Shown one piece after another: positions 1 through 11,382 of a stretch of 64,000 nt of DNA. The notes under the pieces were generated by a model, which worked only from the letters and a program-made list of their open reading frames with translations, was not told the DNA's origin and did no database searches. Within the stretch, counting starts at the first letter, position 1. Every line of letters starts with the position of its first letter. A program made the position numbers and the translations under genes. The stretch comes from Prochlorococcus sp. AG-402-L23 (GTDB taxonomy: Bacteria; Cyanobacteriota; Cyanobacteriia; PCC-6307; Cyanobiaceae): NCBI GenBank assembly GCA_003216635.1, contig QCIO01000001.1, forward strand, positions 179,202 through 243,201, in the 5' to 3' direction.

Positions 1-504
1 CCAGTTAAACTCCACCAAGATATTGAAACAGTTATTGAATTAACTCCTGATGAGGCCTTAAATGGAGCTTCAATTTTAATAGAACTTGAAGATGAAACCG
101 TAGTAGAAGTTGATACACCTCCTTTCGCTGGAGATGGATGGCGATTAAGACTTGAAAATATTGCAAGAGGAGGTAAAGATCATTATCTACAGTTAAAAGT
201 TCAAACGGAAAGTGGTCTAAGAATTGATGGTTTAAGAGTTCTTTATAAATTAGAGTTATTTCCTCATGATGCTCTTCTTGGTTGTGCAGTAGAGGTTCCT
301 ACCCTTGATGGAAATGTCACACTTCAAGTACCACCAAAATCATCTACGGGAAGAATGTTACGTTTAAAAGGTAGGGGTTTAACTTTTGAAGATAATGTAG
401 GTGATCAATATGTTGAAATCTTGGTAGTAATACCTGCTGATATTAATGATGAAGAAATTGCTTTATATACAAGATTACAAGAATTATCACTTTCTGATGC
501 TTAA
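1..504 (+). CDS. DnaJ/Hsp40-type co-chaperone, C-terminal part (cut by window edge)
   Basis: The frame is open from the first base and ends in TAA, giving 167 C-terminal residues. They form the two beta-rich client-binding domains of Hsp40 proteins: an early stretch beginning VKLHQDIETVIELTP, and a later RLKGRGL followed by GDQYVEI, the usual closing motifs of the second domain. No CxxCxGxG zinc-finger repeats are visible in the part present, which fits a CbpA/DnaJ2-like (type II) protein. The J-domain would lie to the left of the window. In the cell it would deliver unfolded clients to DnaK. The next gene (DUF3110) follows 33 bp downstream on the same strand, so the two may be co-transcribed. 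Confidence 0.85.
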   Translation, partial: PVKLHQDIETVIELTPDEALNGASILIELEDETVVEVDTPPFAGDGWRLRLENIARGGKDHYLQLKVQTESGLRIDGLRVLYKLELFPHDALLGCAVEVPTLDGNVTLQVPPKSSTGRMLRLKGRGLTFEDNVGDQYVEILVVIPADINDEEIALYTRLQELSLSDA

Positions 505-537
505 TCAAATATTATATAAATAGAAAAACCTATACTT

Positions 538-921
538 ATGAACGTATTTGTTCTTTTATATAATTCAGGAACAGATAAGGAAGGAATTCATTCAATCGAA
601 CTTAAAGGAAGGACCATTGTTCTTATGTTTGAAGATAAGGATGATGCGACAAGATATTGTGGTCTATTGGAAGCTCAAGATTTTCCTTTACCAAAAGTTG
701 AATTAATCAACATAGAGGAAATAAAAGATTTCTGCATTAAATTAGATTATGAATTCAAATTAGTAGAAAAAAATTTTGTCCCTAAAACCGCAGAAGATAG
801 GTTATTAATTTCACCACCTCAGAAAAACCTAGAAGTTGAAAATTGGGAGGAAGACAAAAATAGTAAAAAAGATAACATTGATATAAATACCATTAAGGAA
901 AACCTTGAAAAGTTGCTTTAG
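538..921 (+). CDS. DUF3110 domain protein
   Basis: 127 residues. The N-terminal 65 residues match the cyanobacterial/plastid DUF3110 pattern: a start with MNVFVLLYNSGTDKEGIHSI, then a core containing VLMFEDKDDATRYCGLLEAQDFP and an acidic helix. It is probably a small soluble alpha/beta fold; no catalytic motif is visible. The C-terminal 40 residues are charged, lysine/glutamate rich and probably disordered. It sits between the Hsp40 gene and the cyclophilin gene on the same strand, a protein-folding neighbourhood, but a role in folding is only inferred from position. Function unknown. Confidence 0.8.
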   Translation: MNVFVLLYNSGTDKEGIHSIELKGRTIVLMFEDKDDATRYCGLLEAQDFPLPKVELINIEEIKDFCIKLDYEFKLVEKNFVPKTAEDRLLISPPQKNLEVENWEEDKNSKKDNIDINTIKENLEKLL

Positions 922-958
922 CTATTAAAATATCAATATATTATTAAACAAATAAAAC

Positions 959-1396
959 ATGACAACTGCATTATTTGAGACAGAAGTTGGAAGTATAAAT
1001 ATTGAATTTTTCTCTGACGTCGCACCTAATACAGTTAAAAACTTCACGAAGTTGATTAGTGATGGTTTTTATGATGGTCTAGCATTTCACAGAGTTATTC
1101 CTGGATTTATGGCTCAGGGTGGATGTCCAAATACTCGTGATGGAGTATCTGGTATGCCTGGAACTGGAGGACCTGGATATAATATTAAATGTGAAATCAA
1201 TTCCAATAAACATCTAAAAGGTTCACTTTCAATGGCTCACGCAGGAAAGGATACAGGTGGTAGTCAGTTTTTTATAGTTTATGAACCACAGCCTCATCTC
1301 GATGGAGTTCATACTGTTTTTGGTAAGACAGATGATATGGATGTGGTGCTAAAACTCACTAATGGGTCAAAAATTCTAAAAGCAACTTTAAAATAG
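959..1396 (+). CDS. ppiB: cyclophilin-type peptidyl-prolyl cis-trans isomerase
   Basis: 145 residues, a minimal single-domain cyclophilin. Active-site signatures are present: [13 protein letters not shown] (catalytic Arg in FHR), GSLSMAH and GGSQFFI, and a tryptophan-site equivalent region [10 protein letters not shown]. There is no signal peptide, so it acts in the cytoplasm, accelerating proline isomerisation in folding proteins. It lies 37 bp after the DUF3110 gene and is convergent with ribBA, whose stop is 4 bp away. Confidence 0.95.
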   Translation: MTTALFETEVGSINIEFFSDVAPNTVKNFTKLISDGFYDGLAFHRVIPGFMAQGGCPNTRDGVSGMPGTGGPGYNIKCEINSNKHLKGSLSMAHAGKDTGGSQFFIVYEPQPHLDGVHTVFGKTDDMDVVLKLTNGSKILKATLK

Positions 1397-1400
1397 TATT

Positions 1401-3137
1401 TTATCCTTCAAAAACAATACTGAATGTCTCTTTATCTAGATTAAATTTTCTTGTAGAAGAATATAAGATTTCGTTATTAATAGTGAATTTAGTATTGATT
1501 AGTTTGATGCTACTTTTTGGGTGTAATGCTTGTTCAATGTTTCTAGAAACAATAATTCCAATCTTTGTACTATTTTCATATTTGGATAAAAACTGAATAA
1601 ATAATTCTATATTCTTTATTTCCTCATCATTAATGTTGGAATTGCTTCTATTCTGATCATGCAAAATTCTCCATACTAATTTTGGTCCGTTCCAAAACGC
1701 CAATAATCTTGGACTACTTTCAAGTTTAATATTAATGTTTTGTTCACTACAGAATTTAATAACTTTATTTTTTATTGGAACTAAATCAATAGATTTATAT
1801 TTTCCGTCAAGAAAAATTGATATAAATGGATCAATATTACTGGAATTATAATTATCATCATCAATCATGTGGCCTAACTTTGTTTTTTTAACACTCAAAT
1901 ATTCTGCATTATTATCGTTTGGACAAATAACTAATGGAACTCTCTCAATAACTTCTATTCCATAACCACCTAATCCAGCAATCTTTCTTGGATTGTTGGT
2001 TAGTAATTTTAATTTTTTTATCCCTAAATCAGTTAAAATTTGCGCTCCAACTCCATAATTTCTGAGATCAGCTGGAAAACCTAATTTTTCATTAGCTTCT
2101 ACAGTGTCTAATCCACCATCTTGTAAACTGTAAGCTTTTAATTTATTTATTAGACCAATACCTCTGCCTTCTTGTCTCAAGTAAACAACAACTCCTTCTT
2201 CCTCCTTTTCTATTCTTGATAAAGCAGCCTCTAACTGGGGTCTACAATCACAACGCAATGATCCAAAAGCATCACCAGTTAAGCACTCTGAATGCATTCT
2301 TACTAGTACAGGTTCGCTTAATTTCGATGATTTTTGTTTAACTAATGCAACGTGCTCTGAACCATCAAGTTCATTAACATATCCATAAGCTTTGAAATTA
2401 CCAAAAATACTTGGCAGAACAGCATCGGATTTTCTAAATACAAATCTCTCAGTTTGGAACCGATAACTTATTAAATCAGCTATGGATATTAATTTCATTC
2501 CCCACTGTTTTGCATACTCTTTAAGTTGTGGAAGTCTCGACATGGAACCGTCAGGATTTTGTATTTCGCAAATCACTCCAGCGGGATAAAGACCTGACAT
2601 TGCGGCAATATCTACTGCCGCTTCGGTATGACCTGCCCTTTTTAATACTCCACCTTTCTTAGCTCTTAAAGGAAAAATATGTCCTGGCCTTCTTAAATCA
2701 TCAGGTTTTGTATTTGGGTTTATAGCAACTTGAATTGTCTTTGCCCTGTCTTCAGCTGAAATTCCAGTAGTAACATTATTTTCAGGTCCAGCATCAATTG
2801 ATATCGTAAAAGCTGTTTGATTTTCATCTGTATTTCTATCTACCATTAATGGTAAATCTAAAGAGTCAAGTTTTTCACCTTGCATAGCTAGGCATATTAG
2901 ACCACGTCCCTCAGTAGCCATAAAGTTAATTTGCTGTGGAGTTGCAAACTGAGCCGCACAAATTAAATCTCCTTCATTTTCTCTTCTTTCATCATCTACA
3001 ACAATTATGCATTCACCATTTCTTATAGCTGCCAACGCATCACTTATAGGATCAAATTCAATTTTAAAAGAATCATTTATATCCAAAATTGTTCCATTAT
3101 TTGATTTGGGACTTGTTTCTTTCATTATTCCTATCAA
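1401..3137 (-). CDS. ribBA: bifunctional 3,4-dihydroxy-2-butanone-4-phosphate synthase / GTP cyclohydrolase II
   Basis: 578 residues with two catalytic domains. Residues ~30-230 are the RibB part, with the acidic active-site loop [12 protein letters not shown] and the [11 protein letters not shown]...GHTEAAVD segment. Residues ~235-420 are the RibA part: [14 protein letters not shown] and the C-x-C of LRCDCRPQL form the zinc site, followed by [11 protein letters not shown] and NNPRKI. Together they supply both precursors for riboflavin. A further ~150 residues after the RibA domain have no recognised motif; a C-terminal extension is usual in plant and cyanobacterial RibBA. Transcription is leftward, divergent from argC, with a 76-bp shared upstream region. 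The first Met is used; a second Met at position 5 is equally possible. Confidence 0.96.
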   Translation of the reverse strand: MIGIMKETSPKSNNGTILDINDSFKIEFDPISDALAAIRNGECIIVVDDERRENEGDLICAAQFATPQQINFMATEGRGLICLAMQGEKLDSLDLPLMVDRNTDENQTAFTISIDAGPENNVTTGISAEDRAKTIQVAINPNTKPDDLRRPGHIFPLRAKKGGVLKRAGHTEAAVDIAAMSGLYPAGVICEIQNPDGSMSRLPQLKEYAKQWGMKLISIADLISYRFQTERFVFRKSDAVLPSIFGNFKAYGYVNELDGSEHVALVKQKSSKLSEPVLVRMHSECLTGDAFGSLRCDCRPQLEAALSRIEKEEEGVVVYLRQEGRGIGLINKLKAYSLQDGGLDTVEANEKLGFPADLRNYGVGAQILTDLGIKKLKLLTNNPRKIAGLGGYGIEVIERVPLVICPNDNNAEYLSVKKTKLGHMIDDDNYNSSNIDPFISIFLDGKYKSIDLVPIKNKVIKFCSEQNINIKLESSPRLLAFWNGPKLVWRILHDQNRSNSNINDEEIKNIELFIQFLSKYENSTKIGIIVSRNIEQALHPKSSIKLINTKFTINNEILYSSTRKFNLDKETFSIVFEG

Positions 3138-3213
3138 TATAGAAAAATAGTGTTTTAGTTACCTTAAATTCAACACTTTATAATCCTATCTCAAAGTCTG
3201 CCAATTCAAAGAA

Positions 3214-4269
3214 ATGAATGTTGCAATAGTAGGTGCTACTGGTTACGGCGGTATTCAAGCGGTAAATCTTTTAAAGAAAAATAAAAACTACAAAATTTCA
3301 TATTTAGGAGGTAATAAAACTTCTGGATCAAAGTGGAATGATAATTTCCCTTTTATTTATCTAGATAATGATCCATATATTGAAGAAATTTCAGTAGATA
3401 ATATTTCAAAAAATGCAGATTTTGCATTGCTTTGCTTACCAAATGGCCTATCTTCAACCTTGACAAGGAAATTATTAGATAGAGGAGTTAAAGTTATTGA
3501 TTTATCAGCTGATTACAGATATGAGTCCCTAGATGAATGGAAAAAAGTATATACCAAAGAAGCTGTTATTTATAAAAGAAATGATGATGATTTATTTAAA
3601 GAAGCAGTCTACGGTCTTCCTGAAATAAATAAAGAAGCCATTTCAAAAGGAAGATTAATTGCATGTCCAGGTTGTTATCCAACATCTGCTCTTATCCCAT
3701 TAGTTCCTTATCTTTCGCAAGGAATTATTGAAAATGAAGGTATAGTGATTGATTCTAAAAGCGGCACTTCTGGAGGTGGTCGAGAACCAAACCAAAAGCT
3801 ACTATTATCAGAATGTGGTGAAGGTCTGTCAGCATATGGATTGATAAACCATAGACATACCTCAGAGATCGAGCAAGTAGCATCTTTAATTTCTGGAAAT
3901 AAAATTGAACTTCTTTTTACACCTCATTTGGTTCCAATTTCAAGGGGTATGCATTCGACTATATATGGGAGATTAAGAGATCCAGGATTAACTTCTGATG
4001 ATTGCAGAATTCTTTTGGATAATTATTATAGAAATTTCAAAAATATTAAAGTATTACCTGTAGATACATACCCTTCAACAAAATGGGTTAAAAATACAAA
4101 CCAAATTTTCCTTTCTGTTAAAGTTGATATTCGAAATGGAAGGATTATTATTTTATCTGTGATTGATAATTTGTTAAAGGGGCAGATTGGACAAGCAATT
4201 CAAAATTTAAATATTATGAGTGGATTTTCAATGGATGACGGCCTTGAGTTCACTAATAATTTTCCATAA
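3214..4269 (+). CDS. argC: N-acetyl-gamma-glutamyl-phosphate reductase
   Basis: 351 residues. Starts with a dinucleotide-binding GATGYGG loop. The catalytic Cys is in CPGCYPTSA (Cys154), followed by the SGTSGGGR loop and HRHTSEIEQ, all standard for ArgC. It reduces N-acetylglutamyl-5-phosphate with NADPH in arginine synthesis. Its 3' end overlaps that of the opposing purN gene by 17 bp. Length is typical for the family. Confidence 0.97.
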   Translation: MNVAIVGATGYGGIQAVNLLKKNKNYKISYLGGNKTSGSKWNDNFPFIYLDNDPYIEEISVDNISKNADFALLCLPNGLSSTLTRKLLDRGVKVIDLSADYRYESLDEWKKVYTKEAVIYKRNDDDLFKEAVYGLPEINKEAISKGRLIACPGCYPTSALIPLVPYLSQGIIENEGIVIDSKSGTSGGGREPNQKLLLSECGEGLSAYGLINHRHTSEIEQVASLISGNKIELLFTPHLVPISRGMHSTIYGRLRDPGLTSDDCRILLDNYYRNFKNIKVLPVDTYPSTKWVKNTNQIFLSVKVDIRNGRIIILSVIDNLLKGQIGQAIQNLNIMSGFSMDDGLEFTNNFP

Positions 4270-4909
4270 AATTGCTTCTTATCAAAAAACCAGCATTAGA
4301 GATTGAGTGAGGTAAAATTTTATGCTCAAGGATCTGTATTTTTTTAGAAAGTGATTCAATATCATCATCATCTCTAATTGACAATGCAGCTTGCATTATC
4401 AAAGAACCACTATCTACTTCCTCTTCAACAAAATGTACTGAACAACCAGTTATTTTTGAACCATTTAGTATAGAGTCCTTTATGGCAGTCCCACCCTTAT
4501 ATGCAGGAAGTAATGATGGATGAATATTAATAATTTTATTCTTAAACTTATTGATAAAGAATGGAGTTACAATTTTCATCCAGCCAGCCATTACAATTAG
4601 TTCAATACCGTAATTATTTAAAGTATTTATAATTTCTAATTCAAATAGCTCTTTTTGCGAAAAGTCTTTACCTCTTATTATTTTGTGAGGTATTTTTACA
4701 CTTTCAGCTCTTTTTATACAACCTGCATTATCTTTGTTGGTTATAAGAACTTTTATATCTATATCTAATTCTCCTTTTTCTGAGAGATTAATTAACTCCT
4801 GAAAGTTAGTTCCTTTCCCAGAAGCAAGTACACCTATTTTTAATTTTGGTGAAAATTTTCTAAATTCTGATATCTCAGGAGAAATTATGTAATTAAATGA
4901 TTTTTCCAA
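4253..4909 (-). CDS. purN: phosphoribosylglycinamide formyltransferase
   Basis: 218 residues. GVLASGKGTNFQELI is the GAR-binding P-loop; NIHPSLLPAYKG contains the catalytic His; GCSVHFVEEEVDSGSLIMQ contains the conserved Asp of formyltransferases. It transfers a formyl group from 10-formyl-THF to GAR in purine synthesis. The N-terminus carries about 22 residues before the core fold. Convergent with argC (17-bp 3' overlap) and divergent from pgi across a 182-bp spacer. Confidence 0.96.
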   Translation of the reverse strand: MEKSFNYIISPEISEFRKFSPKLKIGVLASGKGTNFQELINLSEKGELDIDIKVLITNKDNAGCIKRAESVKIPHKIIRGKDFSQKELFELEIINTLNNYGIELIVMAGWMKIVTPFFINKFKNKIINIHPSLLPAYKGGTAIKDSILNGSKITGCSVHFVEEEVDSGSLIMQAALSIRDDDDIESLSKKIQILEHKILPHSISNAGFLIRSNFMENY

Positions 4910-4966
4910 AGTTTTTTATTTTATCCAATGATAAATTCATATGAAATAAAATAAACTATCTATTTT

Positions 4967-5018
4967 AATTGTTTAAATTCAAAAACATATTTATTTGAAA
5001 ATAAAAATTTAAACAATT
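4967..5018. repeat. 13-bp perfect inverted repeat between purN and pgi
   Basis: AATTGTTTAAATT at 4967-4979 is exactly reverse-complemented at 5006-5018, with a 26-bp spacer. It sits in the divergent intergenic region upstream of both purN and pgi, so it is not placed as a normal terminator. It could be a hairpin in a 5' leader or a regulator site. AT-rich DNA makes chance inverted repeats more likely, so the function is uncertain. Confidence 0.4.
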
Positions 5019-5091
5019 TTAAATGATTCAAATCTATCTACTATTCGTATAGATATAATTAGTAAATAAATAAAAGAAACAAATATATAAA

Positions 5092-6675
5092 ATGAATGAA
5101 GATTTAAACTCTTGGGATAAATTTTGTAATTATCTTTGGTTTGATAAAAAATTAAATATTTGGTTAGACATAAGCAAAATTAATTTCACAAATGAAGAGA
5201 TAAAAAATTTAGAAATGAATTTTAAAGATGTTTTCTCTTCAATAAAGGAATTAGAAAATGGTGCAATCTCAAATATTGATGAAAATAGACAAGTTGGACA
5301 TTATTGGCTTAGAAATCCATCAATTTCTCCATCTTCCCAAATTGGAGAGGAGATTAGTTCAGATATTAATGAAATCTCTGTATTTGGAAAACAAATTTTA
5401 AATGGGAATATTAAGAATAAGAATAATCAGAACTATACTGATGTCCTATGGATAGGAATTGGTGGAAGTGGTTTAGGCCCATTACTTATTACTGAGTCAC
5501 TGCAGAAATGCTCAAAAGGATTAAATTTTTCTTATATAGATAATGTTGATCCTTTTTTAATTAGCGAAAAGTTAGAAGAGTTATCTGAAAAATTATCCAC
5601 AACATTATTTGTAGTAGTAAGCAAATCAGGTGGTACGCCTGAACCTAGAATTGCTATGGAAATTATTAAAAGTCATTGCGAAAACAATTCTCTTGAATGG
5701 AACTCTAATGCTATAGCTATAACTATGAAAGATAGTAAGTTATTTAAAAAAGCCACTTCTGAAAATTGGTTAAAAATATTTAATTTGCAAGATTGGGTTG
5801 GAGGAAGAACTAGTATTACAAGCTCTGTGGGATTACTTCCATTAGCTCTTATTAATGAAAATATATTTGATTTTATTAGAGGTGCATCATTAATGGATGA
5901 GGCCACACGTACAAGGGATTTTAAAAATAATCCCGCAGCATTATTATCATCTACATGGTATTTAACTGGGGATGGCGTTGGAAAGAGAGATATGGTCGTA
6001 TTACCTTATAGAGATAGGTTACAGGTATTTAGTAAATATCTTCAGCAATTAGTAATGGAATCATTAGGTAAGAAATTTAACAGAAATGGTGAATTAGTTA
6101 ATCAAGGTATTTCAGTTTTTGGTAATAAAGGATCTACAGATCAACATGCTTATGTTCAGCAACTTAGAGATGGAATTGATAACTTCTTTTGTATTTTTAT
6201 TGAATTATTAGATGCTCCATCGACTAATATTTTTGATGAAAATGAAAATCCTAAAGAATATCTTTCTGGTTTTTTGCAAGGAACCAGATCAGCACTTTCT
6301 AGTGAAAACAGACAAAGTATCACCATAACATTAGAAAAATTAAATTGTTTTTCTCTAGGTGCCTTAATTGCTTTATTTGAGAGGGCTGTATCCTTCTACG
6401 CTGAATTAGTAAATATAAATGCATATGATCAACCTGGAGTTGAAGCTGGAAAGAAAGAAGCCGCAAATATTATTGAGTATCAACAAAAAGTAACTAATTT
6501 ATTAGACGAAGGAGGAGAATATTCTATAAATGACATAACATCATTATTTGATATTTCAGTGAGTGAACCTATATTTTTCATACTCCGTGAAATGTGTTTC
6601 GGTAATGATAATTATTTAGTTAAGGGAGATTGGTCAAATCCAAATTCATTAGTAATTCAAAAAATAAATTCTTAA
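5092..6675 (+). CDS. pgi: glucose-6-phosphate isomerase
   Basis: 527 residues. The SIS-fold sugar-phosphate site is visible as GIGGSGLGP near residue 125, then [24 protein letters not shown], the catalytic-glutamate region [10 protein letters not shown], and the lysine of [10 protein letters not shown] near the C-terminus. It interconverts glucose-6-phosphate and fructose-6-phosphate, linking glycogen and pentose-phosphate metabolism with glycolysis. The last 4 bp overlap the stop of the convergent leuS. Confidence 0.96.
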   Translation: MNEDLNSWDKFCNYLWFDKKLNIWLDISKINFTNEEIKNLEMNFKDVFSSIKELENGAISNIDENRQVGHYWLRNPSISPSSQIGEEISSDINEISVFGKQILNGNIKNKNNQNYTDVLWIGIGGSGLGPLLITESLQKCSKGLNFSYIDNVDPFLISEKLEELSEKLSTTLFVVVSKSGGTPEPRIAMEIIKSHCENNSLEWNSNAIAITMKDSKLFKKATSENWLKIFNLQDWVGGRTSITSSVGLLPLALINENIFDFIRGASLMDEATRTRDFKNNPAALLSSTWYLTGDGVGKRDMVVLPYRDRLQVFSKYLQQLVMESLGKKFNRNGELVNQGISVFGNKGSTDQHAYVQQLRDGIDNFFCIFIELLDAPSTNIFDENENPKEYLSGFLQGTRSALSSENRQSITITLEKLNCFSLGALIALFERAVSFYAELVNINAYDQPGVEAGKKEAANIIEYQQKVTNLLDEGGEYSINDITSLFDISVSEPIFFILREMCFGNDNYLVKGDWSNPNSLVIQKINS

Positions 6676-9242
6676 ACAACAATATTCATAATTTTTCCTT
6701 TAACAATAATTATTTTTCTTATTTCCTTTTCTTGAGTCCATTTTAATATGTTAGGTCTTTTAAGAGTCAATTCTTTAATTTGATCTTCACTCATATCATT
6801 ATTAATATTTACTTTGTCTCTAACTTTCCCATTCACTTGTATTACTAGTTCATATGAATCTTCCTTTAGTGCCTCGGCATTAAATGAAGGCCAGTATTCT
6901 AAATGAACAGATTTTTTAAATCCTATAAGATGCCATATTTCTTCTGCAATATGAGGTGCAAATGGAGCCAATAAAATACAAAATGTTTTTAGAGCCTCAA
7001 TTTTTAAATTATTGTTTACGTCATTAATGGAATTTGATAATGAATTATAAAACTTCATTAGTTCTGAAATCGCAGTATTAAATTGGTTATTTAATATGTC
7101 GTTCGAAATTTCTTTTATGGCTATATTCATAGACTTTATTAAACTTTTTTCTTTATTTGGATAGGAATTAGATTTACTATTTATATCTTTTGCACAATTT
7201 ATATAAAGCTTCCAAATCCTGCTTAAAAATCTAAATTGTCCTTCAACATCTGTATCTCCCCATTCCAAATCTTTTTCTGGCGGTGCTTTAAATAATATAA
7301 ACATTCTTGCTGTATCTGCTCCATATTTTTTAATTACTGATTCAGGGTCTATTCCATTATATTTTGACTTAGACATCTTCTCGAAAAGAACTTCGAGTTT
7401 AGAATTGTCAATTGGATCAGTAGGATTTGATAGGTCATTAATATCGGAAGGAGAAATATATTTACCCGTTTTATTGTTTTTATAGGCTGCAGCCTGAACC
7501 ATGCCTTGCGTTAATAGTTTTTTAAATGGTTCATCAATTTCAAATAGTTCATTATCCCGCAAAGCTTTAGTGAAAAATCTTGCATATAACAAATGCAATA
7601 TTGCATGTTCTACTCCTCCAACATATTGATCTACAGGCATCCACCTATTAATTTCAATCTTTTCAAATGGCTTATTTGAACATTTTGAAGATGGATATCT
7701 TAAAAAATACCATGATGAACACATAAAAGTGTCCATAGTATCAGTTTCTTTTTTTGCCGCAATTCCACATTTTGGACATGTTGTATTTATCCAATTTTTA
7801 TTATCACCTAAAGCATTAATCTTGTTAGCCGAGATATCTATATCTTTAGGTAATGGAACAGGTAATTCCGATTGGTTTAAAGGAACAGATCCACATTTTT
7901 TGCAATTAACGATGGGAATCGGACATCCCCAATATCTTTGTCTAGATATTAACCAATCTCTTAAACGATATTGAATTTTATTTTCGGCCCATCCATTATT
8001 TACTCCCTCCTCTGAAATTTTTAATTTAGCAATAGTATTTGATATACCATTGTATTGATTTGAATTAATAAGATATCCATTTTCCACATAATCTTCATCA
8101 AGCTCTTTAGTTTGTTCACTTTTATCCTTTATTATTACCTGTTTAATATCAATATTATTTTTCTTAGCAAATTCAAAATCTCTTTGATCATGAGCAGGCA
8201 CGCCCATAACAGCGCCTGTACCGTATTCATCGAGAACATAACTTGCAACCCAAATAGGAATAGGCTCAGAATTAATTGGATTTATTGCTATTAAGCTAGT
8301 TTTTATTCCAATTTTTTCAAGATCATTATTTTTATTATTCTTCAAATATTGTTTAAGAATTTCTATATCTTTTATGGTTTCTTGATCAGAAATATTTTTA
8401 ATTAATGAATGATTAACAGAAATTGCTAAATAAGTAACTCCAAATAAAGTATCTGGCCTTGTTGTAAATACAGTTATTTTCTTTTCTGAATTGGTATTGA
8501 TATTGAAATTAATATTTGTTCCAATTGACTTTCCAATCCAATTATCTTGCATTATTTTTACTCTTTCTGGCCAGTTATCTAATTTTTCTAAATCCTTCAA
8601 TAACTCATCCGCATAATTAGTAATCCTTAAAAACCATTGCTTTAATAATTTTTTTTCAACTACAGCACCAGATCTCCAGGATTTACCCTCTGAATCAACT
8701 TGTTCATTTGCTAAGACTGTATTATCTATAGGATCCCAATTAACTTCTGATTCCTTTTGATATACAAGACCTGCCTTGTATAACTCTAAAAATAGATATT
8801 GTGTCCAAATATAATAATTTTCATCACAAGTAGCAAATTCCCTATCCCAATCAACTGATAGTCCCAAAAGCTTTAATTGTGACTTCATATGAGAAATATT
8901 TTTTTTAGTCCAGACACTTGGACTAATTCCTCTTTCAATCGCTGCATTCTCAGCAGGCAAACCAAAAGCGTCCCAACCCATTGGATGTAAAACAGATTTG
9001 CCCTTAAATCTTTGGAATCGAGCTATTAAGTCTGTAATTACATAATTCCTAACATGTCCCATATGAAGATTACCTGAAGGGTAGGGAAACATTGATAAGG
9101 CATAAAATTTATCGCTATTCTCAGTTAATTCATCTGTTTTGTATAAATTGTTTTCTGTCCATATTGACTGCCATTTTTTTTCTATTTCAGATGGATTATA
9201 TAAATTGGTATCAGCCTCATATTGTTTATCGGGAGAAATCAC
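6672..9242 (-). CDS. leuS: leucyl-tRNA synthetase
   Basis: 856 residues, normal for bacterial LeuRS. HIGH motif appears as HMGH at residues 60-63 within [16 protein letters not shown]; the CP1 editing domain carries [14 protein letters not shown] and the [12 protein letters not shown] segment; a zinc region has CKKCGSVP and CPKCG; KMSKS is at about residue 623. The C-terminal domain has anticodon-binding helices and the terminal QVNGKVRDK segment. Convergent with pgi (4-bp overlap); divergent from dapF with a 107-bp spacer. Confidence 0.98.
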   Translation of the reverse strand: MISPDKQYEADTNLYNPSEIEKKWQSIWTENNLYKTDELTENSDKFYALSMFPYPSGNLHMGHVRNYVITDLIARFQRFKGKSVLHPMGWDAFGLPAENAAIERGISPSVWTKKNISHMKSQLKLLGLSVDWDREFATCDENYYIWTQYLFLELYKAGLVYQKESEVNWDPIDNTVLANEQVDSEGKSWRSGAVVEKKLLKQWFLRITNYADELLKDLEKLDNWPERVKIMQDNWIGKSIGTNINFNINTNSEKKITVFTTRPDTLFGVTYLAISVNHSLIKNISDQETIKDIEILKQYLKNNKNNDLEKIGIKTSLIAINPINSEPIPIWVASYVLDEYGTGAVMGVPAHDQRDFEFAKKNNIDIKQVIIKDKSEQTKELDEDYVENGYLINSNQYNGISNTIAKLKISEEGVNNGWAENKIQYRLRDWLISRQRYWGCPIPIVNCKKCGSVPLNQSELPVPLPKDIDISANKINALGDNKNWINTTCPKCGIAAKKETDTMDTFMCSSWYFLRYPSSKCSNKPFEKIEINRWMPVDQYVGGVEHAILHLLYARFFTKALRDNELFEIDEPFKKLLTQGMVQAAAYKNNKTGKYISPSDINDLSNPTDPIDNSKLEVLFEKMSKSKYNGIDPESVIKKYGADTARMFILFKAPPEKDLEWGDTDVEGQFRFLSRIWKLYINCAKDINSKSNSYPNKEKSLIKSMNIAIKEISNDILNNQFNTAISELMKFYNSLSNSINDVNNNLKIEALKTFCILLAPFAPHIAEEIWHLIGFKKSVHLEYWPSFNAEALKEDSYELVIQVNGKVRDKVNINNDMSEDQIKELTLKRPNILKWTQEKEIRKIIIVKGKIMNIVV

Positions 9243-9349
9243 TTAATTTTTAAATATTAAATTACTATTTTAATATCCATTGTATAAAATAGAAATAGAT
9301 TGTTAAAAGGAATAATTTATAATAAAAATTTAAAATATGTTATCTAAAA

Positions 9350-10210
9350 ATGAAAAATATAACTTTTGAAAAATATCAAGGTAACGGAAATGATTTCGTA
9401 GTAATTGATTCTAGAGGAAATGATTTATATAAGAATTACAAGTCAAATAAAATATTTGATATAAAAAAAATTTGCAACAGGCAATTTGGTATTGGAGCAG
9501 ATGGTGTGATTTTTATAGAACAACCTAATGATGATAATTATGCAAAAATGATAATCTTTAATTCTGATGGTTCTGAAGCACAAATGTGTGGAAACGGAAT
9601 TAGGTGTTTAGTTGAGTATCTCCATGTAAATGATTCAATGAATAATAAAAATATTGAATATAAAATCGAGACTAAAGCAGGTTTAAAAATTGCAAAATAT
9701 ATAAATGATGAAATTACAGTAAAAATGGGAGTTCCAATTTTAGAAAGTCAAAATATTCCAACAACAATTGAAAAAAAAATTAATTCAATTCCTTCACATC
9801 AATTTATTGAAAAAAATTTTAATAATGTAGGTTATGCCGTAGGAATGGGAAATCCTCATTTAATATTCTTTTTACAAGACATAGAGTCAATTGTTCTTTC
9901 CAGACTTGGTCCTATATTTGAAAAAAATGAATTATTTCCAGAAAAAACTAATGTGCATTTTTGTCAAATCTTTAATAGAGATAATATCAAAGTAAAAGTA
10001 TGGGAAAGAGGGGCAGGTCCAACCTTAGCCTGTGGAACAGGTGCTTGTGCTATTCATGTAGCAGCTTATAAATTAGGCCTTTGTAATTCACAAACCATAG
10101 TAACTTTACCAGGTGGTAATCTTAAAATTGATTGGTCAAAAGAAGATTGTGAAGTCATGATGACCGGTAATGCTAAAAAGGTTTTCTCAGGATCAATGTT
10201 AGTAAATTAA
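9350..10210 (+). CDS. dapF: diaminopimelate epimerase
   Basis: 286 residues. The two catalytic cysteines are in QMCGNGIRC (Cys80) and LACGTGAC (Cys228), with KYQGNGNDFVV at the N-terminus. It converts LL- to meso-diaminopimelate for peptidoglycan and lysine synthesis. First gene of a tight four-gene run: its stop TAA shares its last base with the next gene's ATG (TAATG), indicating translational coupling. Confidence 0.97.
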   Translation: MKNITFEKYQGNGNDFVVIDSRGNDLYKNYKSNKIFDIKKICNRQFGIGADGVIFIEQPNDDNYAKMIIFNSDGSEAQMCGNGIRCLVEYLHVNDSMNNKNIEYKIETKAGLKIAKYINDEITVKMGVPILESQNIPTTIEKKINSIPSHQFIEKNFNNVGYAVGMGNPHLIFFLQDIESIVLSRLGPIFEKNELFPEKTNVHFCQIFNRDNIKVKVWERGAGPTLACGTGACAIHVAAYKLGLCNSQTIVTLPGGNLKIDWSKEDCEVMMTGNAKKVFSGSMLVN

Positions 10211-11382
10211 TGGAAAATAATTTTATCTATTTAGATAATGCATCCACAACTCCATTATCTGAGAATGTTTTAAATATAATAAATTCAACTTATAGGAATT
10301 ATTGGCATAACCCTTCATCTACATATGAGCTAGGGATAAAATGCTCTACCTATCTTGAGAAAATTAGATCTAAAATTTCTTATATATTTGAAGCAGATCC
10401 AGAGGACATAATTTTCACATCTGGTTCTTCGGAATCAACAAATATTGTATTTAATAATATTTATGAGAACTTTAAAAATGGTAAAGTTGTTATATCGAAT
10501 GTTGAACATCAAGCAACAACTATTTGTGCTAATAAACTAAAAAAACAAAATTGGGATATTTACGAATGGAGGGTAAATAATGATGGAATTTTAAATATTT
10601 CTAATATCGATAAAATTTTAAACAATGAAACTAATCTTGTATCAATTATTTGGGGACAAAGTGAAATTGGGACAATACAACCTGTTCAATTTATAGGTTC
10701 CAAATGTGAAGAATTAAATATTATGTTTCATTTAGATGGAACTCAAATATTAAGTAATGGATTATTCAGTTGGAAAGATCTTAAATGCGATTTTTTAAGT
10801 TTATCTGCTCATAAATTTGGGGGTCCAAAAGGTATCGGTATTCTTTTGACAAAAGAAAAGTCTAGACAAATTTTAAAAAATAAAGACATATCATTTACTC
10901 AGGAATTTTCAATTAGACAAGGTACACAAGCTTTGCCATTAATCGCTGGAATGTATGAATCACTAAAAAATATTAAAGGAAAAATAAAATTACATGATTA
11001 CATAACTGAATTTCCTTCTAATAATATTAATAAACTTATAAATTATTTTTTTCAAAAAATTAAGGATAATAATCATATAAAAATTACGGGCAGTATTAAC
11101 CATAGGCTTCCCAATCATATTTCGTTTCTAATATTAAATAAACTATTTGAGCCTATAAGGGCCTATAAGATTGTTAATTTCATGTCAGAAAATAAAATAG
11201 CCATAAGTAGTGGAAGTGCTTGTTCAAGCTCATCTGGGAAACCTAGCTCAACACTTAAAAATATTGGTTTAAAAGATGATGAACTATATTCAAATATTCG
11301 TGTTACTTTAGGTTCAATAAACAATAAGTCAGAAATAGATAAATTTTTAGAACTTATTCAAATATGCATTGACAAATTTTAA
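10210..11382 (+). CDS. NifS/IscS-type cysteine desulfurase
   Basis: 390 residues, PLP-dependent aminotransferase class V. YLDNASTTPLS at the start, HQATT, the PLP lysine in SAHKFGGPKG (Lys202), and the persulfide cysteine in SSGSACSSSSGKP (Cys338) are visible. The cysteine is followed by a serine-rich stretch, as in group I NifS/IscS enzymes. It mobilises sulfur from cysteine for Fe-S clusters or thiolation. Coupled by TAATG overlaps to dapF upstream and the DUF1995 gene downstream. Which of several desulfurase paralogues this is cannot be told here. Confidence 0.9.
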   Translation: MENNFIYLDNASTTPLSENVLNIINSTYRNYWHNPSSTYELGIKCSTYLEKIRSKISYIFEADPEDIIFTSGSSESTNIVFNNIYENFKNGKVVISNVEHQATTICANKLKKQNWDIYEWRVNNDGILNISNIDKILNNETNLVSIIWGQSEIGTIQPVQFIGSKCEELNIMFHLDGTQILSNGLFSWKDLKCDFLSLSAHKFGGPKGIGILLTKEKSRQILKNKDISFTQEFSIRQGTQALPLIAGMYESLKNIKGKIKLHDYITEFPSNNINKLINYFFQKIKDNNHIKITGSINHRLPNHISFLILNKLFEPIRAYKIVNFMSENKIAISSGSACSSSSGKPSSTLKNIGLKDDELYSNIRVTLGSINNKSEIDKFLELIQICIDKF

